Virus record (IMG/VR): IMGVR_UViG_3300036830_000280
Coordinates: 1 to 38,537 of that record
DNA: 38,537 bases
Reading direction: 5' to 3' (one strand)
Source: a virus
The notes beneath the pieces are model-generated. The model ran no database searches, was not told where the DNA came from, and saw only the letters and a program-made list of their open reading frames with translations. A program made the translations under genes and the position numbers. The first letter of the stretch is position 1. The number at the start of each line of letters is the position of its first letter. This document shows positions 7,539-16,953 of this stretch, one piece after another.

Positions 7539-10500
7539 ATGCCATTCCTGCTTGCCGACGACGCACAGAAGGCCTTCACAGACGAGCTGCAGCAGCACCT
7601 CAGTGGCCTGCTCGCGCCGCCCGGCCCGCCACCGCAGCGCTCGCTGACGCCCCCACCGCCGGCGCCCGCGGTGCCGCTCATCCCGCCGACGCCGACCTCG
7701 CCCGTCACCGCGCCCCTGGTCGCTCCCGCGCCGCCGCCACCACCTGAGCCGGCGCCGACGCTCATGCCCCAGCAGCCGGACGAGGGCGTGATGCAGCAGT
7801 TGCAGCAGCACGTCGTCGACCTGACGAGTGGCACCACCCAGGCCGTGCAGGACGGCGCGGTCCAACTGGGCGACGTCAAGGACCAGCTCGCGCAGCACGT
7901 CTCAGACCTGACCAACGGCGTGATCAACCTGAACCAGGCGCCCACGCCGGCCGCGCCAACGCCGTCCGCGAACGCCGGCAGCCAGCCAGCGAGTGATGGT
8001 GGCGGCCCGATCGACTCGAGCTCAGTGCAGAGCTTCGCGCAGACGATGTCGCCGTATGCGCAGTGGGCGGCGCAGCAGTTGGGCATCGACCCCTCGTGGG
8101 TGGTGGCCATGGCCGGTTCGGAGTCGAACTACGGCAAGGCGGCCGGTAACGAGCTCTTCGGTATCAAGGCGCTCCCCGGTCAAGCTGGCACGTCGATGAT
8201 GACGCACGAAGGCGAAAACGGCGGCACGAACATGAACCAGACGTTCGCCAGCTACGACTCGCCGATGGCCGCGACGCAGGCGTTCGTCGATCTGATCAAG
8301 AACCACTACCCCGGCGCGGTTGGCGCCCAGGACCTCGGCTCGTTCGTCCACGGCCTCAAGCAGGGCGGCTACTTCACCGCGGGTGAGGGTGAGTACCGCG
8401 ACATCCTGGGTAGCATTCAGAGCCGCGTCGCACCGTTCGTGGACAGCGCTGGCGGTGCGGCGCAGCAAACTGGCCAGGCCGTCCAGCAGAAGGCACAGGA
8501 GCTTGGCTCCGCCGCCACCAACAAGCTCGGCGACGTGAGCCAGTTCGGCGACAAGCAGCTCACCGCGGCCGAGGCGTACGCGGCCTGCGGACCTGCCGCG
8601 GCAGTCAGGTTCGCGCAGATGTTCGGACGCAACCCGAGCTTGCGCGAGGCCACCGACCTCGCCTCGAAGGTCGGATGGACGGCAGCCTCAGGCATGGCAG
8701 GCCTCGGCTCTGAGTCCCGCCTGTTCGACGAGATGCAGATCCCGCACCGCCAGATCGGGGCGGACTGGACCGCACTCGCCCGCGAGGCGCAATCGGGCAA
8801 CCCGGTCACGATCAGCACGCCCGGCCACTACTTCACCGCGGACAGCTACGACCCGAGCACAGGCGCGTTCCATGTCGGCTCGAGCGGGACCGACCTGCGC
8901 GGTGGCAGCGAGTGGATGACGCCCGACCAGATGGAGTCGAGGATGGGTAAGCTGCAGGGAGGCCTGGCGGCGGACAACCCTGGCGTACCTGGCGCCAGTC
9001 CGCTTAGCCAGGGCTCGGGCCCGGCGGCCCCCTCACCCTCACCCTCACCAAACCCGATCGCGCGCGGCATCGAGATCGTGCACGACCTGCCCCAACAACT
9101 CGACCGTGGCGTGCAGGTCGTCAAGGGCGCGGCCCAGGACACCGTCAACCAGCTGACCAGCGCGGTGCAGAGCGTCGCACAGCCCGTCGCCGCCATCCAG
9201 GCCCCCGGTCCCGACCAGGGCGTTCAGCGTCTGACGCCGGGTTCGCCGGGCGGCCCACCGGACTACACCAACTTCGGTCAGGCGGCCGCGCAGGCCAACA
9301 ATCAGATGCCCGACCTGCTGCGCAATGCCGGCCAGACGGCGCAGGACATCGGCAATGCCGTCGGCCCGAACCTGGGCTTTGACGACGCGGAGCTCGCTCG
9401 TCGCCGCGCTCGAGTCGCGGGCAACGAATCGCCGACCGCGAACGTGTCCTCGACTGGTCAGCCAGGCGACGTGACGCCGCAGTCGGTCATCGGTGGGCTG
9501 GGTCAGACCGTGACCGGGCCGGCGTTCGGCACGGTGCAGTCGCCTGAGCAGATCCGCCAGAACACCGACCAGGTCTCGCAGGCACTGCAGGACCGTAACC
9601 CGGTCCGCAACGTGGTGCTGGTCGGTGGACTGACCAACACGCTGATCGACCAGGTGGTGCAGAACCCGCTCGTGTTCATGCCTGGCGCGCCCATGGGCGA
9701 AGCGTTGACCAGCGCCGGCAGCAACATCCTCCAGGACGTGCTGCCGCAGCTCGGACCCAGGGCAGCCAACATCGGCGCATCCGCTGTCAACGCAGGCGTG
9801 CAGAACGCGATGTACGAGATGGGCAAGCCTGACGCGACACCCGTGTCCGTGGGCACCGCGTTCCTGACCGGCGCCGGCCTGGGCGGCACGCTCGCCGGCG
9901 CACCAACCGTCGCGGCTGACGTTGGACGGGCGGTTGTAGGGCGTGTGCCGGACATCGTCGATGCCGTACGGCCGGCGCTGCAGTCCCGACAATCGGGGCA
10001 GACGACCTCGGGCTTCGCCTCTGGGTTCGACGCGCTCGTCGCGGCTCGCCAGGCGGTGCAGGACATGCGCGACCGCTTTCCCCAGATGTCGGCGGGCGCG
10101 GTGGCAGCGTCGCGCGAAGGCAAGCAGCTCGCGCAGCTCGAGTCGGACGCAACCCAGAACCCAGGTAACTATCGTCCAGAGGCCACGCCAGCACCGCCGA
10201 CCACGACGCCGGCCACACCTGCGGATACTGCCCCGGCCACGACGCCGACGTTGTCGCAGACACTCCGCAAACTCGACACGTATCCCGACGAGGTCGCGCA
10301 GCCGACGGTCACCGGCCGTCCTGTTGGCAGGGGCGTTGTGCCGACGCAACAACCGCTAGGCACCATCCTCGAGCAGGCCCGCGGCAAGCCCGCGTCAGTC
10401 GCCGACAAGGCGATCGCCGTCGGCGTCAATGGCATGCTGGGCAACACCAACGGCTTCTTCAACAACGCCATCAGCGGGCTTGCCGAGAATGCGTACCGCC

Positions 10501-12137
10501 CGATTGGGACCGCGCTCCGCGGCGAGCTCGGGCCGGCGTGGGCTGACGTTCGGGCGCAGGGCGCGGCCATCGGAGACGCCCTGGCCGACGCCGGCAACAC
10601 GTACCTGACCGGCCGACGGGCGTCGCAGATCGGCTCGACGGACTACCCCGAGGCGTTTCCCGGTCTGACTGGCGCACTGCCGTTCACCACCGGGAATATC
10701 CGCGCCAACTCGGCGATGGACGAGATGAACCGCACACTGGCGACAGCTGGTGGTCAGGCCGCGGAGCTCGCGCGTCTCAAGCAATCCAACCCCAACGCGT
10801 CGCTGGACGACATCATCGCGCAGAACGGGCAGCAGCTCCAGGACGCGGGCACGAACGCGGCGAAGGTGGCGACCTTCGAGGCTGGCGGGACGCCGATCGG
10901 CGACGCACTCGCGTCGGCGCGGCGCAAACTCACGTCGCCGGACGCCACTCCTATCCAGAAGCTAGGGGCGCTGGTGACGCAGATGGTCATCCCGTTTTCG
11001 AAGATCCCCGACGTGATCCTCACCCGCGGCGTGCTCGGTCTGCCTGGCATGGCCGAGGGGCGAGCTGGGGTGAACATCAAACGGGCAATCAGTAGTCGGG
11101 ACCTCGCCGCCGCTCGTCAGGCTGTTAGCCAGTTGGTGACGACCGAGGCGGTCAACGCAGCCATCGCCCTCCAGGTTTCGCAGGGCAACATCACCGGCAA
11201 CGGACCAGATGATCCCGCCAAAAAGGCCGCGCTCCAGAACGCGCGGGACGCTGACGGCAATCCGATCTGGCAGGCCAACAGCCTGCGCATCCCGACGCCC
11301 GGTGGTGTGCGCTGGGTCCCATACTCGGGACTGGGCCCGGTCGCTATTCGCATCGCGGCCATCTCCAACGCCATGGAGCAGTACGACGAGCAGGGCAAGA
11401 AGGTGACCCCGGACTTCGTCAAGGCGACCAGCCAGGCCGTCGGCGAGACGATCTCTGACGCCTGGTACCTGCAGGGCGTGAGCCGAATCTTCCAGTCACT
11501 CAAGAACGGGACGATTGCCGATGCCGCCGGCAACACGCTGCTCGACTTCGGCGAGCGGTATGTGCCCGACTCTGGTCTGGCGTACGAGATGCGCCAGTAC
11601 ATCGACCCGACTGTGCGCAACCCGCAGAACCCGCTCGAGGACGTGGCCAATCGTGTACCTGGCCTATCGACGCTGGTGCCGGCGCGGATCAATCCCGCGA
11701 CTGGCCAGCCGACGCAGGCGCCGCGGGACATCCTGTCGGGCATCGTTCGATCATCCGCTCCAGGCACTCCCGACCCGACCAGCCGCGAGCTGGCGCTGCA
11801 CAACCTCGGCGTTGGCGCCGCCCCATCCACGCTCAGTCAGAACAAGGCCACCATCAACATCAAGCCCGATGAGCAGCGCGCTTACCAGCAGACCGCAGGT
11901 GCGGCCATCGCTCAGGACGTGCAGGCCACGGTCAACTCGCCCTCGTACCAGCGCATGACTCCCGACCAGCAACGCACAGTGCTGGAGGATGTCGTGAGGA
12001 AGGCGCGCGACTATGCCGCGGCGCAGACATGGAGACAGGTGCCGCGCGACGAGCTGATCAAGCGTATGGACGCCTACGATGCATCCCAGGCTGCTCAGGC
12101 GCAGCCGCAGTTCCGCTCGCCGGCTACTGTCTCGTGA
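7539..12137 (+). CDS. Giant internal virion protein with glucosaminidase-like and C39-like peptidase domains
   Basis: This 1,532-aa protein has a Pro-rich N-terminus (to about residue 70). A glucosaminidase/FlgJ-like muralytic domain follows (about 160-300), with ESNYGKA and NELFGIKA matching that family. Next is a papain/C39-like peptidase domain (about 335-480), with a nucleophile-type Cys in ACGPAA near 350 and a His in GHYFTAD near 430. The C-terminal 500 residues resemble the late part of phage ejection or polyvalent proteins (hydrophobic VIPFSKIPDVIL, then ITGNGPDD and WVPYSGLGP). Podoviruses eject such proteins to cut the wall and conduct DNA. The gene sits between portal and capsid, not after the tail genes as in T7. 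It overlaps the convergent gene at 12124 by 14 bp. Confidence 0.85.
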   Translation: MPFLLADDAQKAFTDELQQHLSGLLAPPGPPPQRSLTPPPPAPAVPLIPPTPTSPVTAPLVAPAPPPPPEPAPTLMPQQPDEGVMQQLQQHVVDLTSGTTQAVQDGAVQLGDVKDQLAQHVSDLTNGVINLNQAPTPAAPTPSANAGSQPASDGGGPIDSSSVQSFAQTMSPYAQWAAQQLGIDPSWVVAMAGSESNYGKAAGNELFGIKALPGQAGTSMMTHEGENGGTNMNQTFASYDSPMAATQAFVDLIKNHYPGAVGAQDLGSFVHGLKQGGYFTAGEGEYRDILGSIQSRVAPFVDSAGGAAQQTGQAVQQKAQELGSAATNKLGDVSQFGDKQLTAAEAYAACGPAAAVRFAQMFGRNPSLREATDLASKVGWTAASGMAGLGSESRLFDEMQIPHRQIGADWTALAREAQSGNPVTISTPGHYFTADSYDPSTGAFHVGSSGTDLRGGSEWMTPDQMESRMGKLQGGLAADNPGVPGASPLSQGSGPAAPSPSPSPNPIARGIEIVHDLPQQLDRGVQVVKGAAQDTVNQLTSAVQSVAQPVAAIQAPGPDQGVQRLTPGSPGGPPDYTNFGQAAAQANNQMPDLLRNAGQTAQDIGNAVGPNLGFDDAELARRRARVAGNESPTANVSSTGQPGDVTPQSVIGGLGQTVTGPAFGTVQSPEQIRQNTDQVSQALQDRNPVRNVVLVGGLTNTLIDQVVQNPLVFMPGAPMGEALTSAGSNILQDVLPQLGPRAANIGASAVNAGVQNAMYEMGKPDATPVSVGTAFLTGAGLGGTLAGAPTVAADVGRAVVGRVPDIVDAVRPALQSRQSGQTTSGFASGFDALVAARQAVQDMRDRFPQMSAGAVAASREGKQLAQLESDATQNPGNYRPEATPAPPTTTPATPADTAPATTPTLSQTLRKLDTYPDEVAQPTVTGRPVGRGVVPTQQPLGTILEQARGKPASVADKAIAVGVNGMLGNTNGFFNNAISGLAENAYRPIGTALRGELGPAWADVRAQGAAIGDALADAGNTYLTGRRASQIGSTDYPEAFPGLTGALPFTTGNIRANSAMDEMNRTLATAGGQAAELARLKQSNPNASLDDIIAQNGQQLQDAGTNAAKVATFEAGGTPIGDALASARRKLTSPDATPIQKLGALVTQMVIPFSKIPDVILTRGVLGLPGMAEGRAGVNIKRAISSRDLAAARQAVSQLVTTEAVNAAIALQVSQGNITGNGPDDPAKKAALQNARDADGNPIWQANSLRIPTPGGVRWVPYSGLGPVAIRIAAISNAMEQYDEQGKKVTPDFVKATSQAVGETISDAWYLQGVSRIFQSLKNGTIADAAGNTLLDFGERYVPDSGLAYEMRQYIDPTVRNPQNPLEDVANRVPGLSTLVPARINPATGQPTQAPRDILSGIVRSSAPGTPDPTSRELALHNLGVGAAPSTLSQNKATINIKPDEQRAYQQTAGAAIAQDVQATVNSPSYQRMTPDQQRTVLEDVVRKARDYAAAQTWRQVPRDELIKRMDAYDASQAAQAQPQFRSPATVS

Positions 12138-12309
12138 GTTGGCCGTACAGGCTCAGCAGCAGGCCCATGAACACGATGGAGCCGACGAAGGCCAGTGCGC
12201 CGACGACCAGGATGATCAGGCTTGCCAGAATGTCGGATCGCCCGCACCGTTCATACAGCCAGCGGAAGAACGGATCTGCTGTTTCGAAAGGGCTATTGTT
12301 GGGTCGCAT
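12124..12309 (-). CDS. Hidden minus-strand two-span membrane protein
   Basis: This 61-aa protein is encoded opposite the structural operon. It has a polar N-terminus with aromatic residues, one long hydrophobic stretch (about residues 28-56) that can form one or two spans, and a short tail. A strong Shine-Dalgarno sequence (GAGGAGGG on the minus strand) sits about five bases before its ATG at 12309, which argues against a chance frame. The plus-strand genes leave a 280-bp gap here. It ends tail-to-tail with the giant virion gene. Candidates include a superinfection-exclusion or holin-like protein; no family is recognised. Confidence 0.62.
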   Translation of the reverse strand: MRPNNSPFETADPFFRWLYERCGRSDILASLIILVVGALAFVGSIVFMGLLLSLYGQLTRQ

Positions 12310-12333
12310 CGCAGCCCTCCTCTGTGGTGCCGT

Positions 12334-12363
12334 GGCCCCGGCCGCTCGCGGCGGCGCGGGGCC
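12334..12363. other. Strong GC hairpin in the 12.1-12.4 kb gap
   Basis: GGCCCCG (12334-12340) and CGGGGCC (12357-12363) can form a 7-bp stem with more pairing inside. It has no T-run. It could end transcription of the giant gene or structure the leader of the minus-strand gene at 12309. Confidence 0.4.
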
Positions 12364-12379
12364 GTCCTGTTGGCGCGCG

Positions 12380-12387
12380 AGTATATT
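12380..12387. promoter_or_regulatory. Overlapping divergent -10 boxes
   Basis: TATATT (12382-12387) reads rightward toward the gene at 12418. Its overlapping complement reads TATACT leftward (12385-12380) toward the gene at 12309. No clear -35 boxes are visible, so this is tentative. Confidence 0.35.
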
Positions 12388-12417
12388 CAGCCTAAGGTGT
12401 GATGGGGGGACTTTGGG

Positions 12418-14370
12418 ATGACACGCGACGAGCTGAACACCCTCATCAGTCGCCACCAGGGGCTGGCGGGTGAGGCGGTTCCTGTCAATCCGACCATCGA
12501 CAACCCGGACGCTGCCGATGCGCGGATCAACCCCAAGATCCCGAACCCAAACCCTGACTACAAGTACGTGTTCAAGGACGGGACGACCGTCACGCTGCGC
12601 GCCGCGCCGACCACTGATGCCAGCAGCCCGACCGGGTTCGATCAGAACAACCTTCAGGTTATCGATCAGGGCACCGCGCTGAAACCCGATCCCGCCTCGG
12701 CCGCGCAGGTCAGCGCGCCGCCCACCGACAAGTACGTCGTCTCGAAAGACGCCGACGGCAACCTGGTCGCCAAAGACAACCCGAACTACAAGGGCGACGG
12801 CAAGGACCCCAGCTCCGCGACGACGGTGTTCGGCGACCAGCTGATCGGCGTTGCTGACGACGGCAAGGGCAACCTCACCACCAAGGTCCTGCTCACCAAA
12901 GACCCGACGCAGACCTATCAGGCCGTCACGCTGCCCGACGGCTCGCTGGGTAGCTTCGATCCGAAGACGGGTGAGACCAAGACCATTGCCGCCGCCGGCG
13001 CCAAGAACCCAGGCACGCCCATCCTCGGCGGCGACAACAAGTTCTACGTCTGGGACCCGAAGGCCAACAACGGCGCGGGTGGCATGGTCGACTCCGGCAT
13101 CCCCGCCAAGCCGAATGCCAAGCAGGTGGTCGGTACCGACCCGAGCTCCGAGTTCAGGTACGTCGTCGACGACCAGGGCAACGAGATCGAGGGCACGCGC
13201 CAGCCCAACCCGAACTTCAAGAAGCCCGCCAACCAGCTGCTCGGCACGGACGTGAACTCGGAGTTCAGGTATCAGGTCGATAAGGACGGCAACGAGATAC
13301 CGGGCAGCCGCGAAAAGAACCCGAACTTTCAGGCGCCCAAACCGACGGCGCTGAACGGGGACACCATCTCGCCGTCTATTGGGCTGTTGCAGCCCGACGG
13401 CACGATCAAGTGGGCCCGGAACGTCAACCAGGTGACCGTCAACCAGGCGATGACCGACCTGATGAACCAGGCGGGTCTGAAGGTCACCGACAAGTCCATG
13501 AGCATGGACGACGCCAAGAACATGCTCACGGGCGCGGTCAACCTGATGAACGCGCAGACGTCGCAGCAGCAAGCCCAGACTGCGCAGCAACGCCTGGGCG
13601 TCGACGCCGCCAACAACGCGCTGACGCAGACCAATCAGGCGGCTCAGACCGGCGCGGGCCTGCTGCAGAACCGCGTCACCAACGCCATGAGCGGGTTCAA
13701 CACCGCCGTCGGCGCCATCGGCTCGAGCAAGATGACCTCCGCGCCGGCGGGCATGGGCGAGAACCTGGTCAATGGTCTGAGCGAGTGGGTTACTGGCCTG
13801 GGCGGTGGTCAGCCCGTGTACGACTCGGCCGCGGCGATGGTCAACCAGGCCAATCCGGCCATCAAGGGCGACCCGACGATCGCCCAGCAGTCCTACGCCG
13901 CGCTGCGCGGCGCGATGGACCTGTACAAGCAGCAGACCGGCAAGGACTGGCAGCCGCCCCAGCCATCGTTCACCTCGCCGACCACGGCCGACGCGGGCAC
14001 GGCCGGCGGTGGCGCCACACCGGTGCAGACCAATGTCAGCGTCCAGCAGCCGAACGCAGCAGCCAGCGCGGCGAACGTGAACACGCCTGGTGTCTACAAC
14101 CCGCAGGGCAGCACCGCGGCACTCAACGCTCGGGGGCTGATGGACAACCCGCAGGGGCGTGCCATGGCCGCGGGGCAGACGCCCGTGGCCAGCGTCCCAC
14201 CGGTGTACCCCGGCCAGTACAACACCGCGTACCAGCAGGGGGTTATGCAGCCGGCAGGCATGCCAGCCACCGGCCAGGTAGCCGGCGCGATCCGTCCGAA
14301 CCCGATGCTTCCCATTCCGGGCTATTCGCCGTATGGTCCGTTCCAGTTCACGGCTCCAGTGACAGCTTGA
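12418..14370 (+). CDS. Large virion protein with internal repeats
   Basis: This 650-aa protein has a first half of short beta-rich units, each ending in a PNPNF or DNPNY turn. Two units around residues 240-300 are clear duplicates (SEFRYVVDDQGNEIEG and SEFRYQVDKDGNEIPG). The second half is Gln/Ala-rich and helical, with a low-complexity C-terminus. It lies in the block of large genes between portal and scaffold and is probably an internal or ejection protein acting with the 1,532-aa protein. The ATG at 12418 follows a G-rich ribosome-binding stretch. No named family is recognised. Confidence 0.7.
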   Translation: MTRDELNTLISRHQGLAGEAVPVNPTIDNPDAADARINPKIPNPNPDYKYVFKDGTTVTLRAAPTTDASSPTGFDQNNLQVIDQGTALKPDPASAAQVSAPPTDKYVVSKDADGNLVAKDNPNYKGDGKDPSSATTVFGDQLIGVADDGKGNLTTKVLLTKDPTQTYQAVTLPDGSLGSFDPKTGETKTIAAAGAKNPGTPILGGDNKFYVWDPKANNGAGGMVDSGIPAKPNAKQVVGTDPSSEFRYVVDDQGNEIEGTRQPNPNFKKPANQLLGTDVNSEFRYQVDKDGNEIPGSREKNPNFQAPKPTALNGDTISPSIGLLQPDGTIKWARNVNQVTVNQAMTDLMNQAGLKVTDKSMSMDDAKNMLTGAVNLMNAQTSQQQAQTAQQRLGVDAANNALTQTNQAAQTGAGLLQNRVTNAMSGFNTAVGAIGSSKMTSAPAGMGENLVNGLSEWVTGLGGGQPVYDSAAAMVNQANPAIKGDPTIAQQSYAALRGAMDLYKQQTGKDWQPPQPSFTSPTTADAGTAGGGATPVQTNVSVQQPNAAASAANVNTPGVYNPQGSTAALNARGLMDNPQGRAMAAGQTPVASVPPVYPGQYNTAYQQGVMQPAGMPATGQVAGAIRPNPMLPIPGYSPYGPFQFTAPVTA

Positions 14371-14371
14371 T

Positions 14372-15850
14372 ATGGCAGATCCAAGCAGCGCTCAACTCGC
14401 ATCGTTCATCGACCAACTCTCGAGCGCCACGGCCTCGGGCAATGTGCAGGCAGCCCAGGAGGCGATCCGCGAGTACAACCTGACCTACGCCAACAGTGTG
14501 GCTACGCTGTACGGCCAGAACTTCGGCCCAGGCAATCCCGCACCGATTGGCGCGTCGACATTGCCAGCAGGCCAGGCCACCGGTGGCATCGGGTACATCC
14601 CTGGCTACACCGGCGTCAACGCCGGCCAGACCTCGGCCGAGCTCTCGGGCCAGGCGTCCACCGCCCAGGGCGCCGCGGGACTGACGGGCTTCTACGCTGC
14701 GCCGTCTCAGTCGCAGTTCACGCCGGGCACGTTCGTACGCCTCGATCCAGGCACGTACGACACCAGTCAGTACGGCCCGACGCAGATCAGCTACGTGCTG
14801 CCGTCGGGTCAGTTGCAGCGTGTCAGCACCCAGCAGGCGCAGGCGATGGGCTGGAACGGCAACCTCGGGACGATGAGCGTGATTCCGGCCACGCTGGCGC
14901 TCCAGCTCGAGCGCGCACCACCCCAGCAATTGCCGCAGCAGACCATGCAGGGGCAGACGAACTACAGCAACCTGAACACTGCCGCGCAGAACAACGCCAT
15001 CGCCCAGTCGGGCGTGACGGGCATGTACCAGGCGCCGGCGCAGATCCTGCCGCCGGGCACCAACGCGGGCGGCGGCAAGTTCTCTGACCTGCCATCGCAG
15101 ATCCAGCAGAACTATTTCCTGTCCAACGGCTCGGACTGGAACGCGGCGATGGCCAAGTGGGTCGCCGACTCGAATGCCGCGATCCAACAAGCGTCACCCA
15201 ACGGCCAGCTCCCGAACCAACAGGGCGCGCCCACCGAGACGCAGCAGGCGCAGCAGCAGTACTTCACCCAGGCCAACGACCTGGCAACCCAGTACGGCCA
15301 GTACTACGCGCCCAACACACCTGGCGGCGCGGTCCAGGCCGGCGTCAACGCGCCGACGCCCGGCCAGACGACGCAGTCGATGCAGCAGCAGCAGTACGCG
15401 CAGCAGCTCGGCGCGATCAACGCAGCGGCCGCGCTGCAGGCCAATCCGTTCCGTCAGCAGCAGGTCATCGGCCAGCTCGGCAACGTGCTCGGCGGCCAGG
15501 GCGTGGCCGGCTTCTCAGCACCCAACACGGTGGCTGGCGTCGGCACCCAGGGCGGCACGGGTCCGAATACAGGCATGGCCTACATGTCGCAGTTAATTTC
15601 GGATATTCAAAATCCGGGCGCCAACCAGTCCAGCATGCAGAGCGTGCTCGACGCCATCCCGACGCCCGCGAAGCTGAACTCGGTCGAGTTCATGCGCTCG
15701 GCGCCTTCAACGCAGAATTTGCTGCTCACTGGCATGCAAGAGCGTTTCGGACTTGACCCGCAGGATAGTCTGGCCCAGATAAAAAATACGCTTCCGACAG
15801 CTACGTTCCAGAGCCCCACGCCCTCGACGTTCGGGACGATCAAGGGTTAG
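14372..15850 (+). CDS. Gln/Ala-rich virion protein
   Basis: This 492-aa protein begins one base after the preceding stop. It is rich in Gln, Ala, Gly and Asn, with long helical Gln-rich segments (residues 290-370) and few charged residues. Composition and context resemble small podoviral internal or ejection proteins. It could be structural padding around the DNA or part of an ejection channel. There is no enzymatic motif. Confidence 0.65.
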   Translation: MADPSSAQLASFIDQLSSATASGNVQAAQEAIREYNLTYANSVATLYGQNFGPGNPAPIGASTLPAGQATGGIGYIPGYTGVNAGQTSAELSGQASTAQGAAGLTGFYAAPSQSQFTPGTFVRLDPGTYDTSQYGPTQISYVLPSGQLQRVSTQQAQAMGWNGNLGTMSVIPATLALQLERAPPQQLPQQTMQGQTNYSNLNTAAQNNAIAQSGVTGMYQAPAQILPPGTNAGGGKFSDLPSQIQQNYFLSNGSDWNAAMAKWVADSNAAIQQASPNGQLPNQQGAPTETQQAQQQYFTQANDLATQYGQYYAPNTPGGAVQAGVNAPTPGQTTQSMQQQQYAQQLGAINAAAALQANPFRQQQVIGQLGNVLGGQGVAGFSAPNTVAGVGTQGGTGPNTGMAYMSQLISDIQNPGANQSSMQSVLDAIPTPAKLNSVEFMRSAPSTQNLLLTGMQERFGLDPQDSLAQIKNTLPTATFQSPTPSTFGTIKG

Positions 15851-15855
15851 CTAAG

Positions 15856-15996
15856 ATGCCGCTGAAGAAGTCAGCCTCACCGGGTGCGTTCAAGGCCAAC
15901 CTCAAGGCCGAGATGGCCGCGGGCAAAGGCCAGAAGCAAGCGCTAGCGATCGCCTACGCGACCAAACGACGGGCGGCCTCGAGGAAACAGAGATGA
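15856..15996 (+). CDS. Small basic protein
   Basis: This 46-aa protein rich in Lys, Ala and Arg contains GQKQALAIAYA followed by a basic tail. It resembles the short peptides of many phage head operons that share a KxKQAxAIAxA-type motif. Its TGA overlaps the ATG of the scaffold-like gene (ATGA). The role is unknown; it may bind nucleic acid. Confidence 0.6.
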   Translation: MPLKKSASPGAFKANLKAEMAAGKGQKQALAIAYATKRRAASRKQR

Positions 15997-16910
15997 CCAT
16001 CGACGTGACGCGCTCCATCCACCCCGACCTGCTCGACGAGTACCAGGATCAGATGGAGCTCGCCGCGGGTGGCACCGCCGAGACCCCGCAACCTCGGCGC
16101 CGGCGCGGGCGTGGTGCGGCGAATCCTCCTGGTGGCTCCCCTCCCGGTAGCGACCAGGCAGTTGAGCCCTCCGCCGCATCTACTGACGGCTCCGAGGACA
16201 ACGCGCTGCCCTCGGAGCCCGCCGCGCCGCCCGAGTGGCTCACCCAACTCAGGGCCACCGACGACCCGAAAGAGATCCTGGGCCTGCTGACCAGGAACAT
16301 CCCGCGCGAGGACCTGAGCCGTGACGACGTGCTGGCTGGTCTCATCGGCGACCTGGGCAACAAGCGCGCCCGCCAGATGCTCGAGGAGCAGGAGCAGCAG
16401 CGCCAGGGACGCGCTCGCCAGGAGGCGTATGACAAGGGCGACCTGTACACCCTCGGCCAACTCGAGGCCACCAACCTGCAGGCGCAGCGGCAGCAGGTGG
16501 AAGCCCAGATGCGCGCCCAGAACGACCCGTACATGGCTGCTATCCGCAACTTCCAGGCGGGTCTGCCGGAAGCGGTGCAGCGCGAGGTGGGTGGGAAGAA
16601 TTACGATTCGTACGGCGCGTACCTGACGGCCGTCCAGGATGCTGCGATTCGCCACGGCGTCTCGGAAGAAGTCAGGAAGCGCTCGGGAGCTCTGGACAAA
16701 GCAGAGCTTTCTCAAACCGTCGGCAGTGAGCAATCCCCAGAGCTAGACGGAGGACCTGCACAGGCGTACCGCGAGATCACGGATGCCCAGGTCGCCGCCA
16801 TGACGCTCGAGGAATATGACCACTACTTCGACGACAAGGGACGGCCAAAACCCGGCGTTCGTGTACGTCTGGACCGCGGCATCGACATCAACCGCGAAAT
16901 CAGGCGCTGA
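15993..16910 (+). CDS. Scaffold-like head assembly protein
   Basis: This 305-aa acidic protein lies immediately upstream of the capsid gene, the usual scaffold position. It has an Arg-rich patch near residue 37 (RRRRGRG), a Pro/Ser-rich linker, and a long Glu/Gln/Arg-rich coiled coil around residues 125-175. The C-terminal region is charged. These are typical scaffold properties: disordered, helical and without an enzyme motif. It would direct prohead assembly around the portal. Confidence 0.72.
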   Translation: MTIDVTRSIHPDLLDEYQDQMELAAGGTAETPQPRRRRGRGAANPPGGSPPGSDQAVEPSAASTDGSEDNALPSEPAAPPEWLTQLRATDDPKEILGLLTRNIPREDLSRDDVLAGLIGDLGNKRARQMLEEQEQQRQGRARQEAYDKGDLYTLGQLEATNLQAQRQQVEAQMRAQNDPYMAAIRNFQAGLPEAVQREVGGKNYDSYGAYLTAVQDAAIRHGVSEEVRKRSGALDKAELSQTVGSEQSPELDGGPAQAYREITDAQVAAMTLEEYDHYFDDKGRPKPGVRVRLDRGIDINREIRR

Positions 16911-16913
16911 TCT

Positions 16914-16934
16914 CCTCACCCCAAAAGGGTGAGG
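16914..16934 (+). promoter_or_regulatory. Leader hairpin before the capsid gene
   Basis: CCTCACCC (16914-16921) and GGGTGAGG (16927-16934) form a perfect 8-bp stem with a CAAAA loop. It is followed by an AAAGGA ribosome-binding site and the ATG at 16954. There is no T-run, so it more likely stabilises or processes the capsid mRNA than terminates it. Confidence 0.6.
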
Positions 16935-16953
16935 CGCTTGAAAGGACAATCCA

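Noticed and set aside
9045-10352. Long minus-strand frame (435 aa) opposite the giant virion protein
   Set aside because: Arg/His-rich shadow in GC-rich DNA with no domain pattern or ribosome-binding site.
12310-13590. Minus-strand frame continuous upstream of the small membrane gene
   Set aside because: It is the antisense of the 650-aa virion gene. Only the part from the ATG at 12309, with its own ribosome-binding site, is kept.
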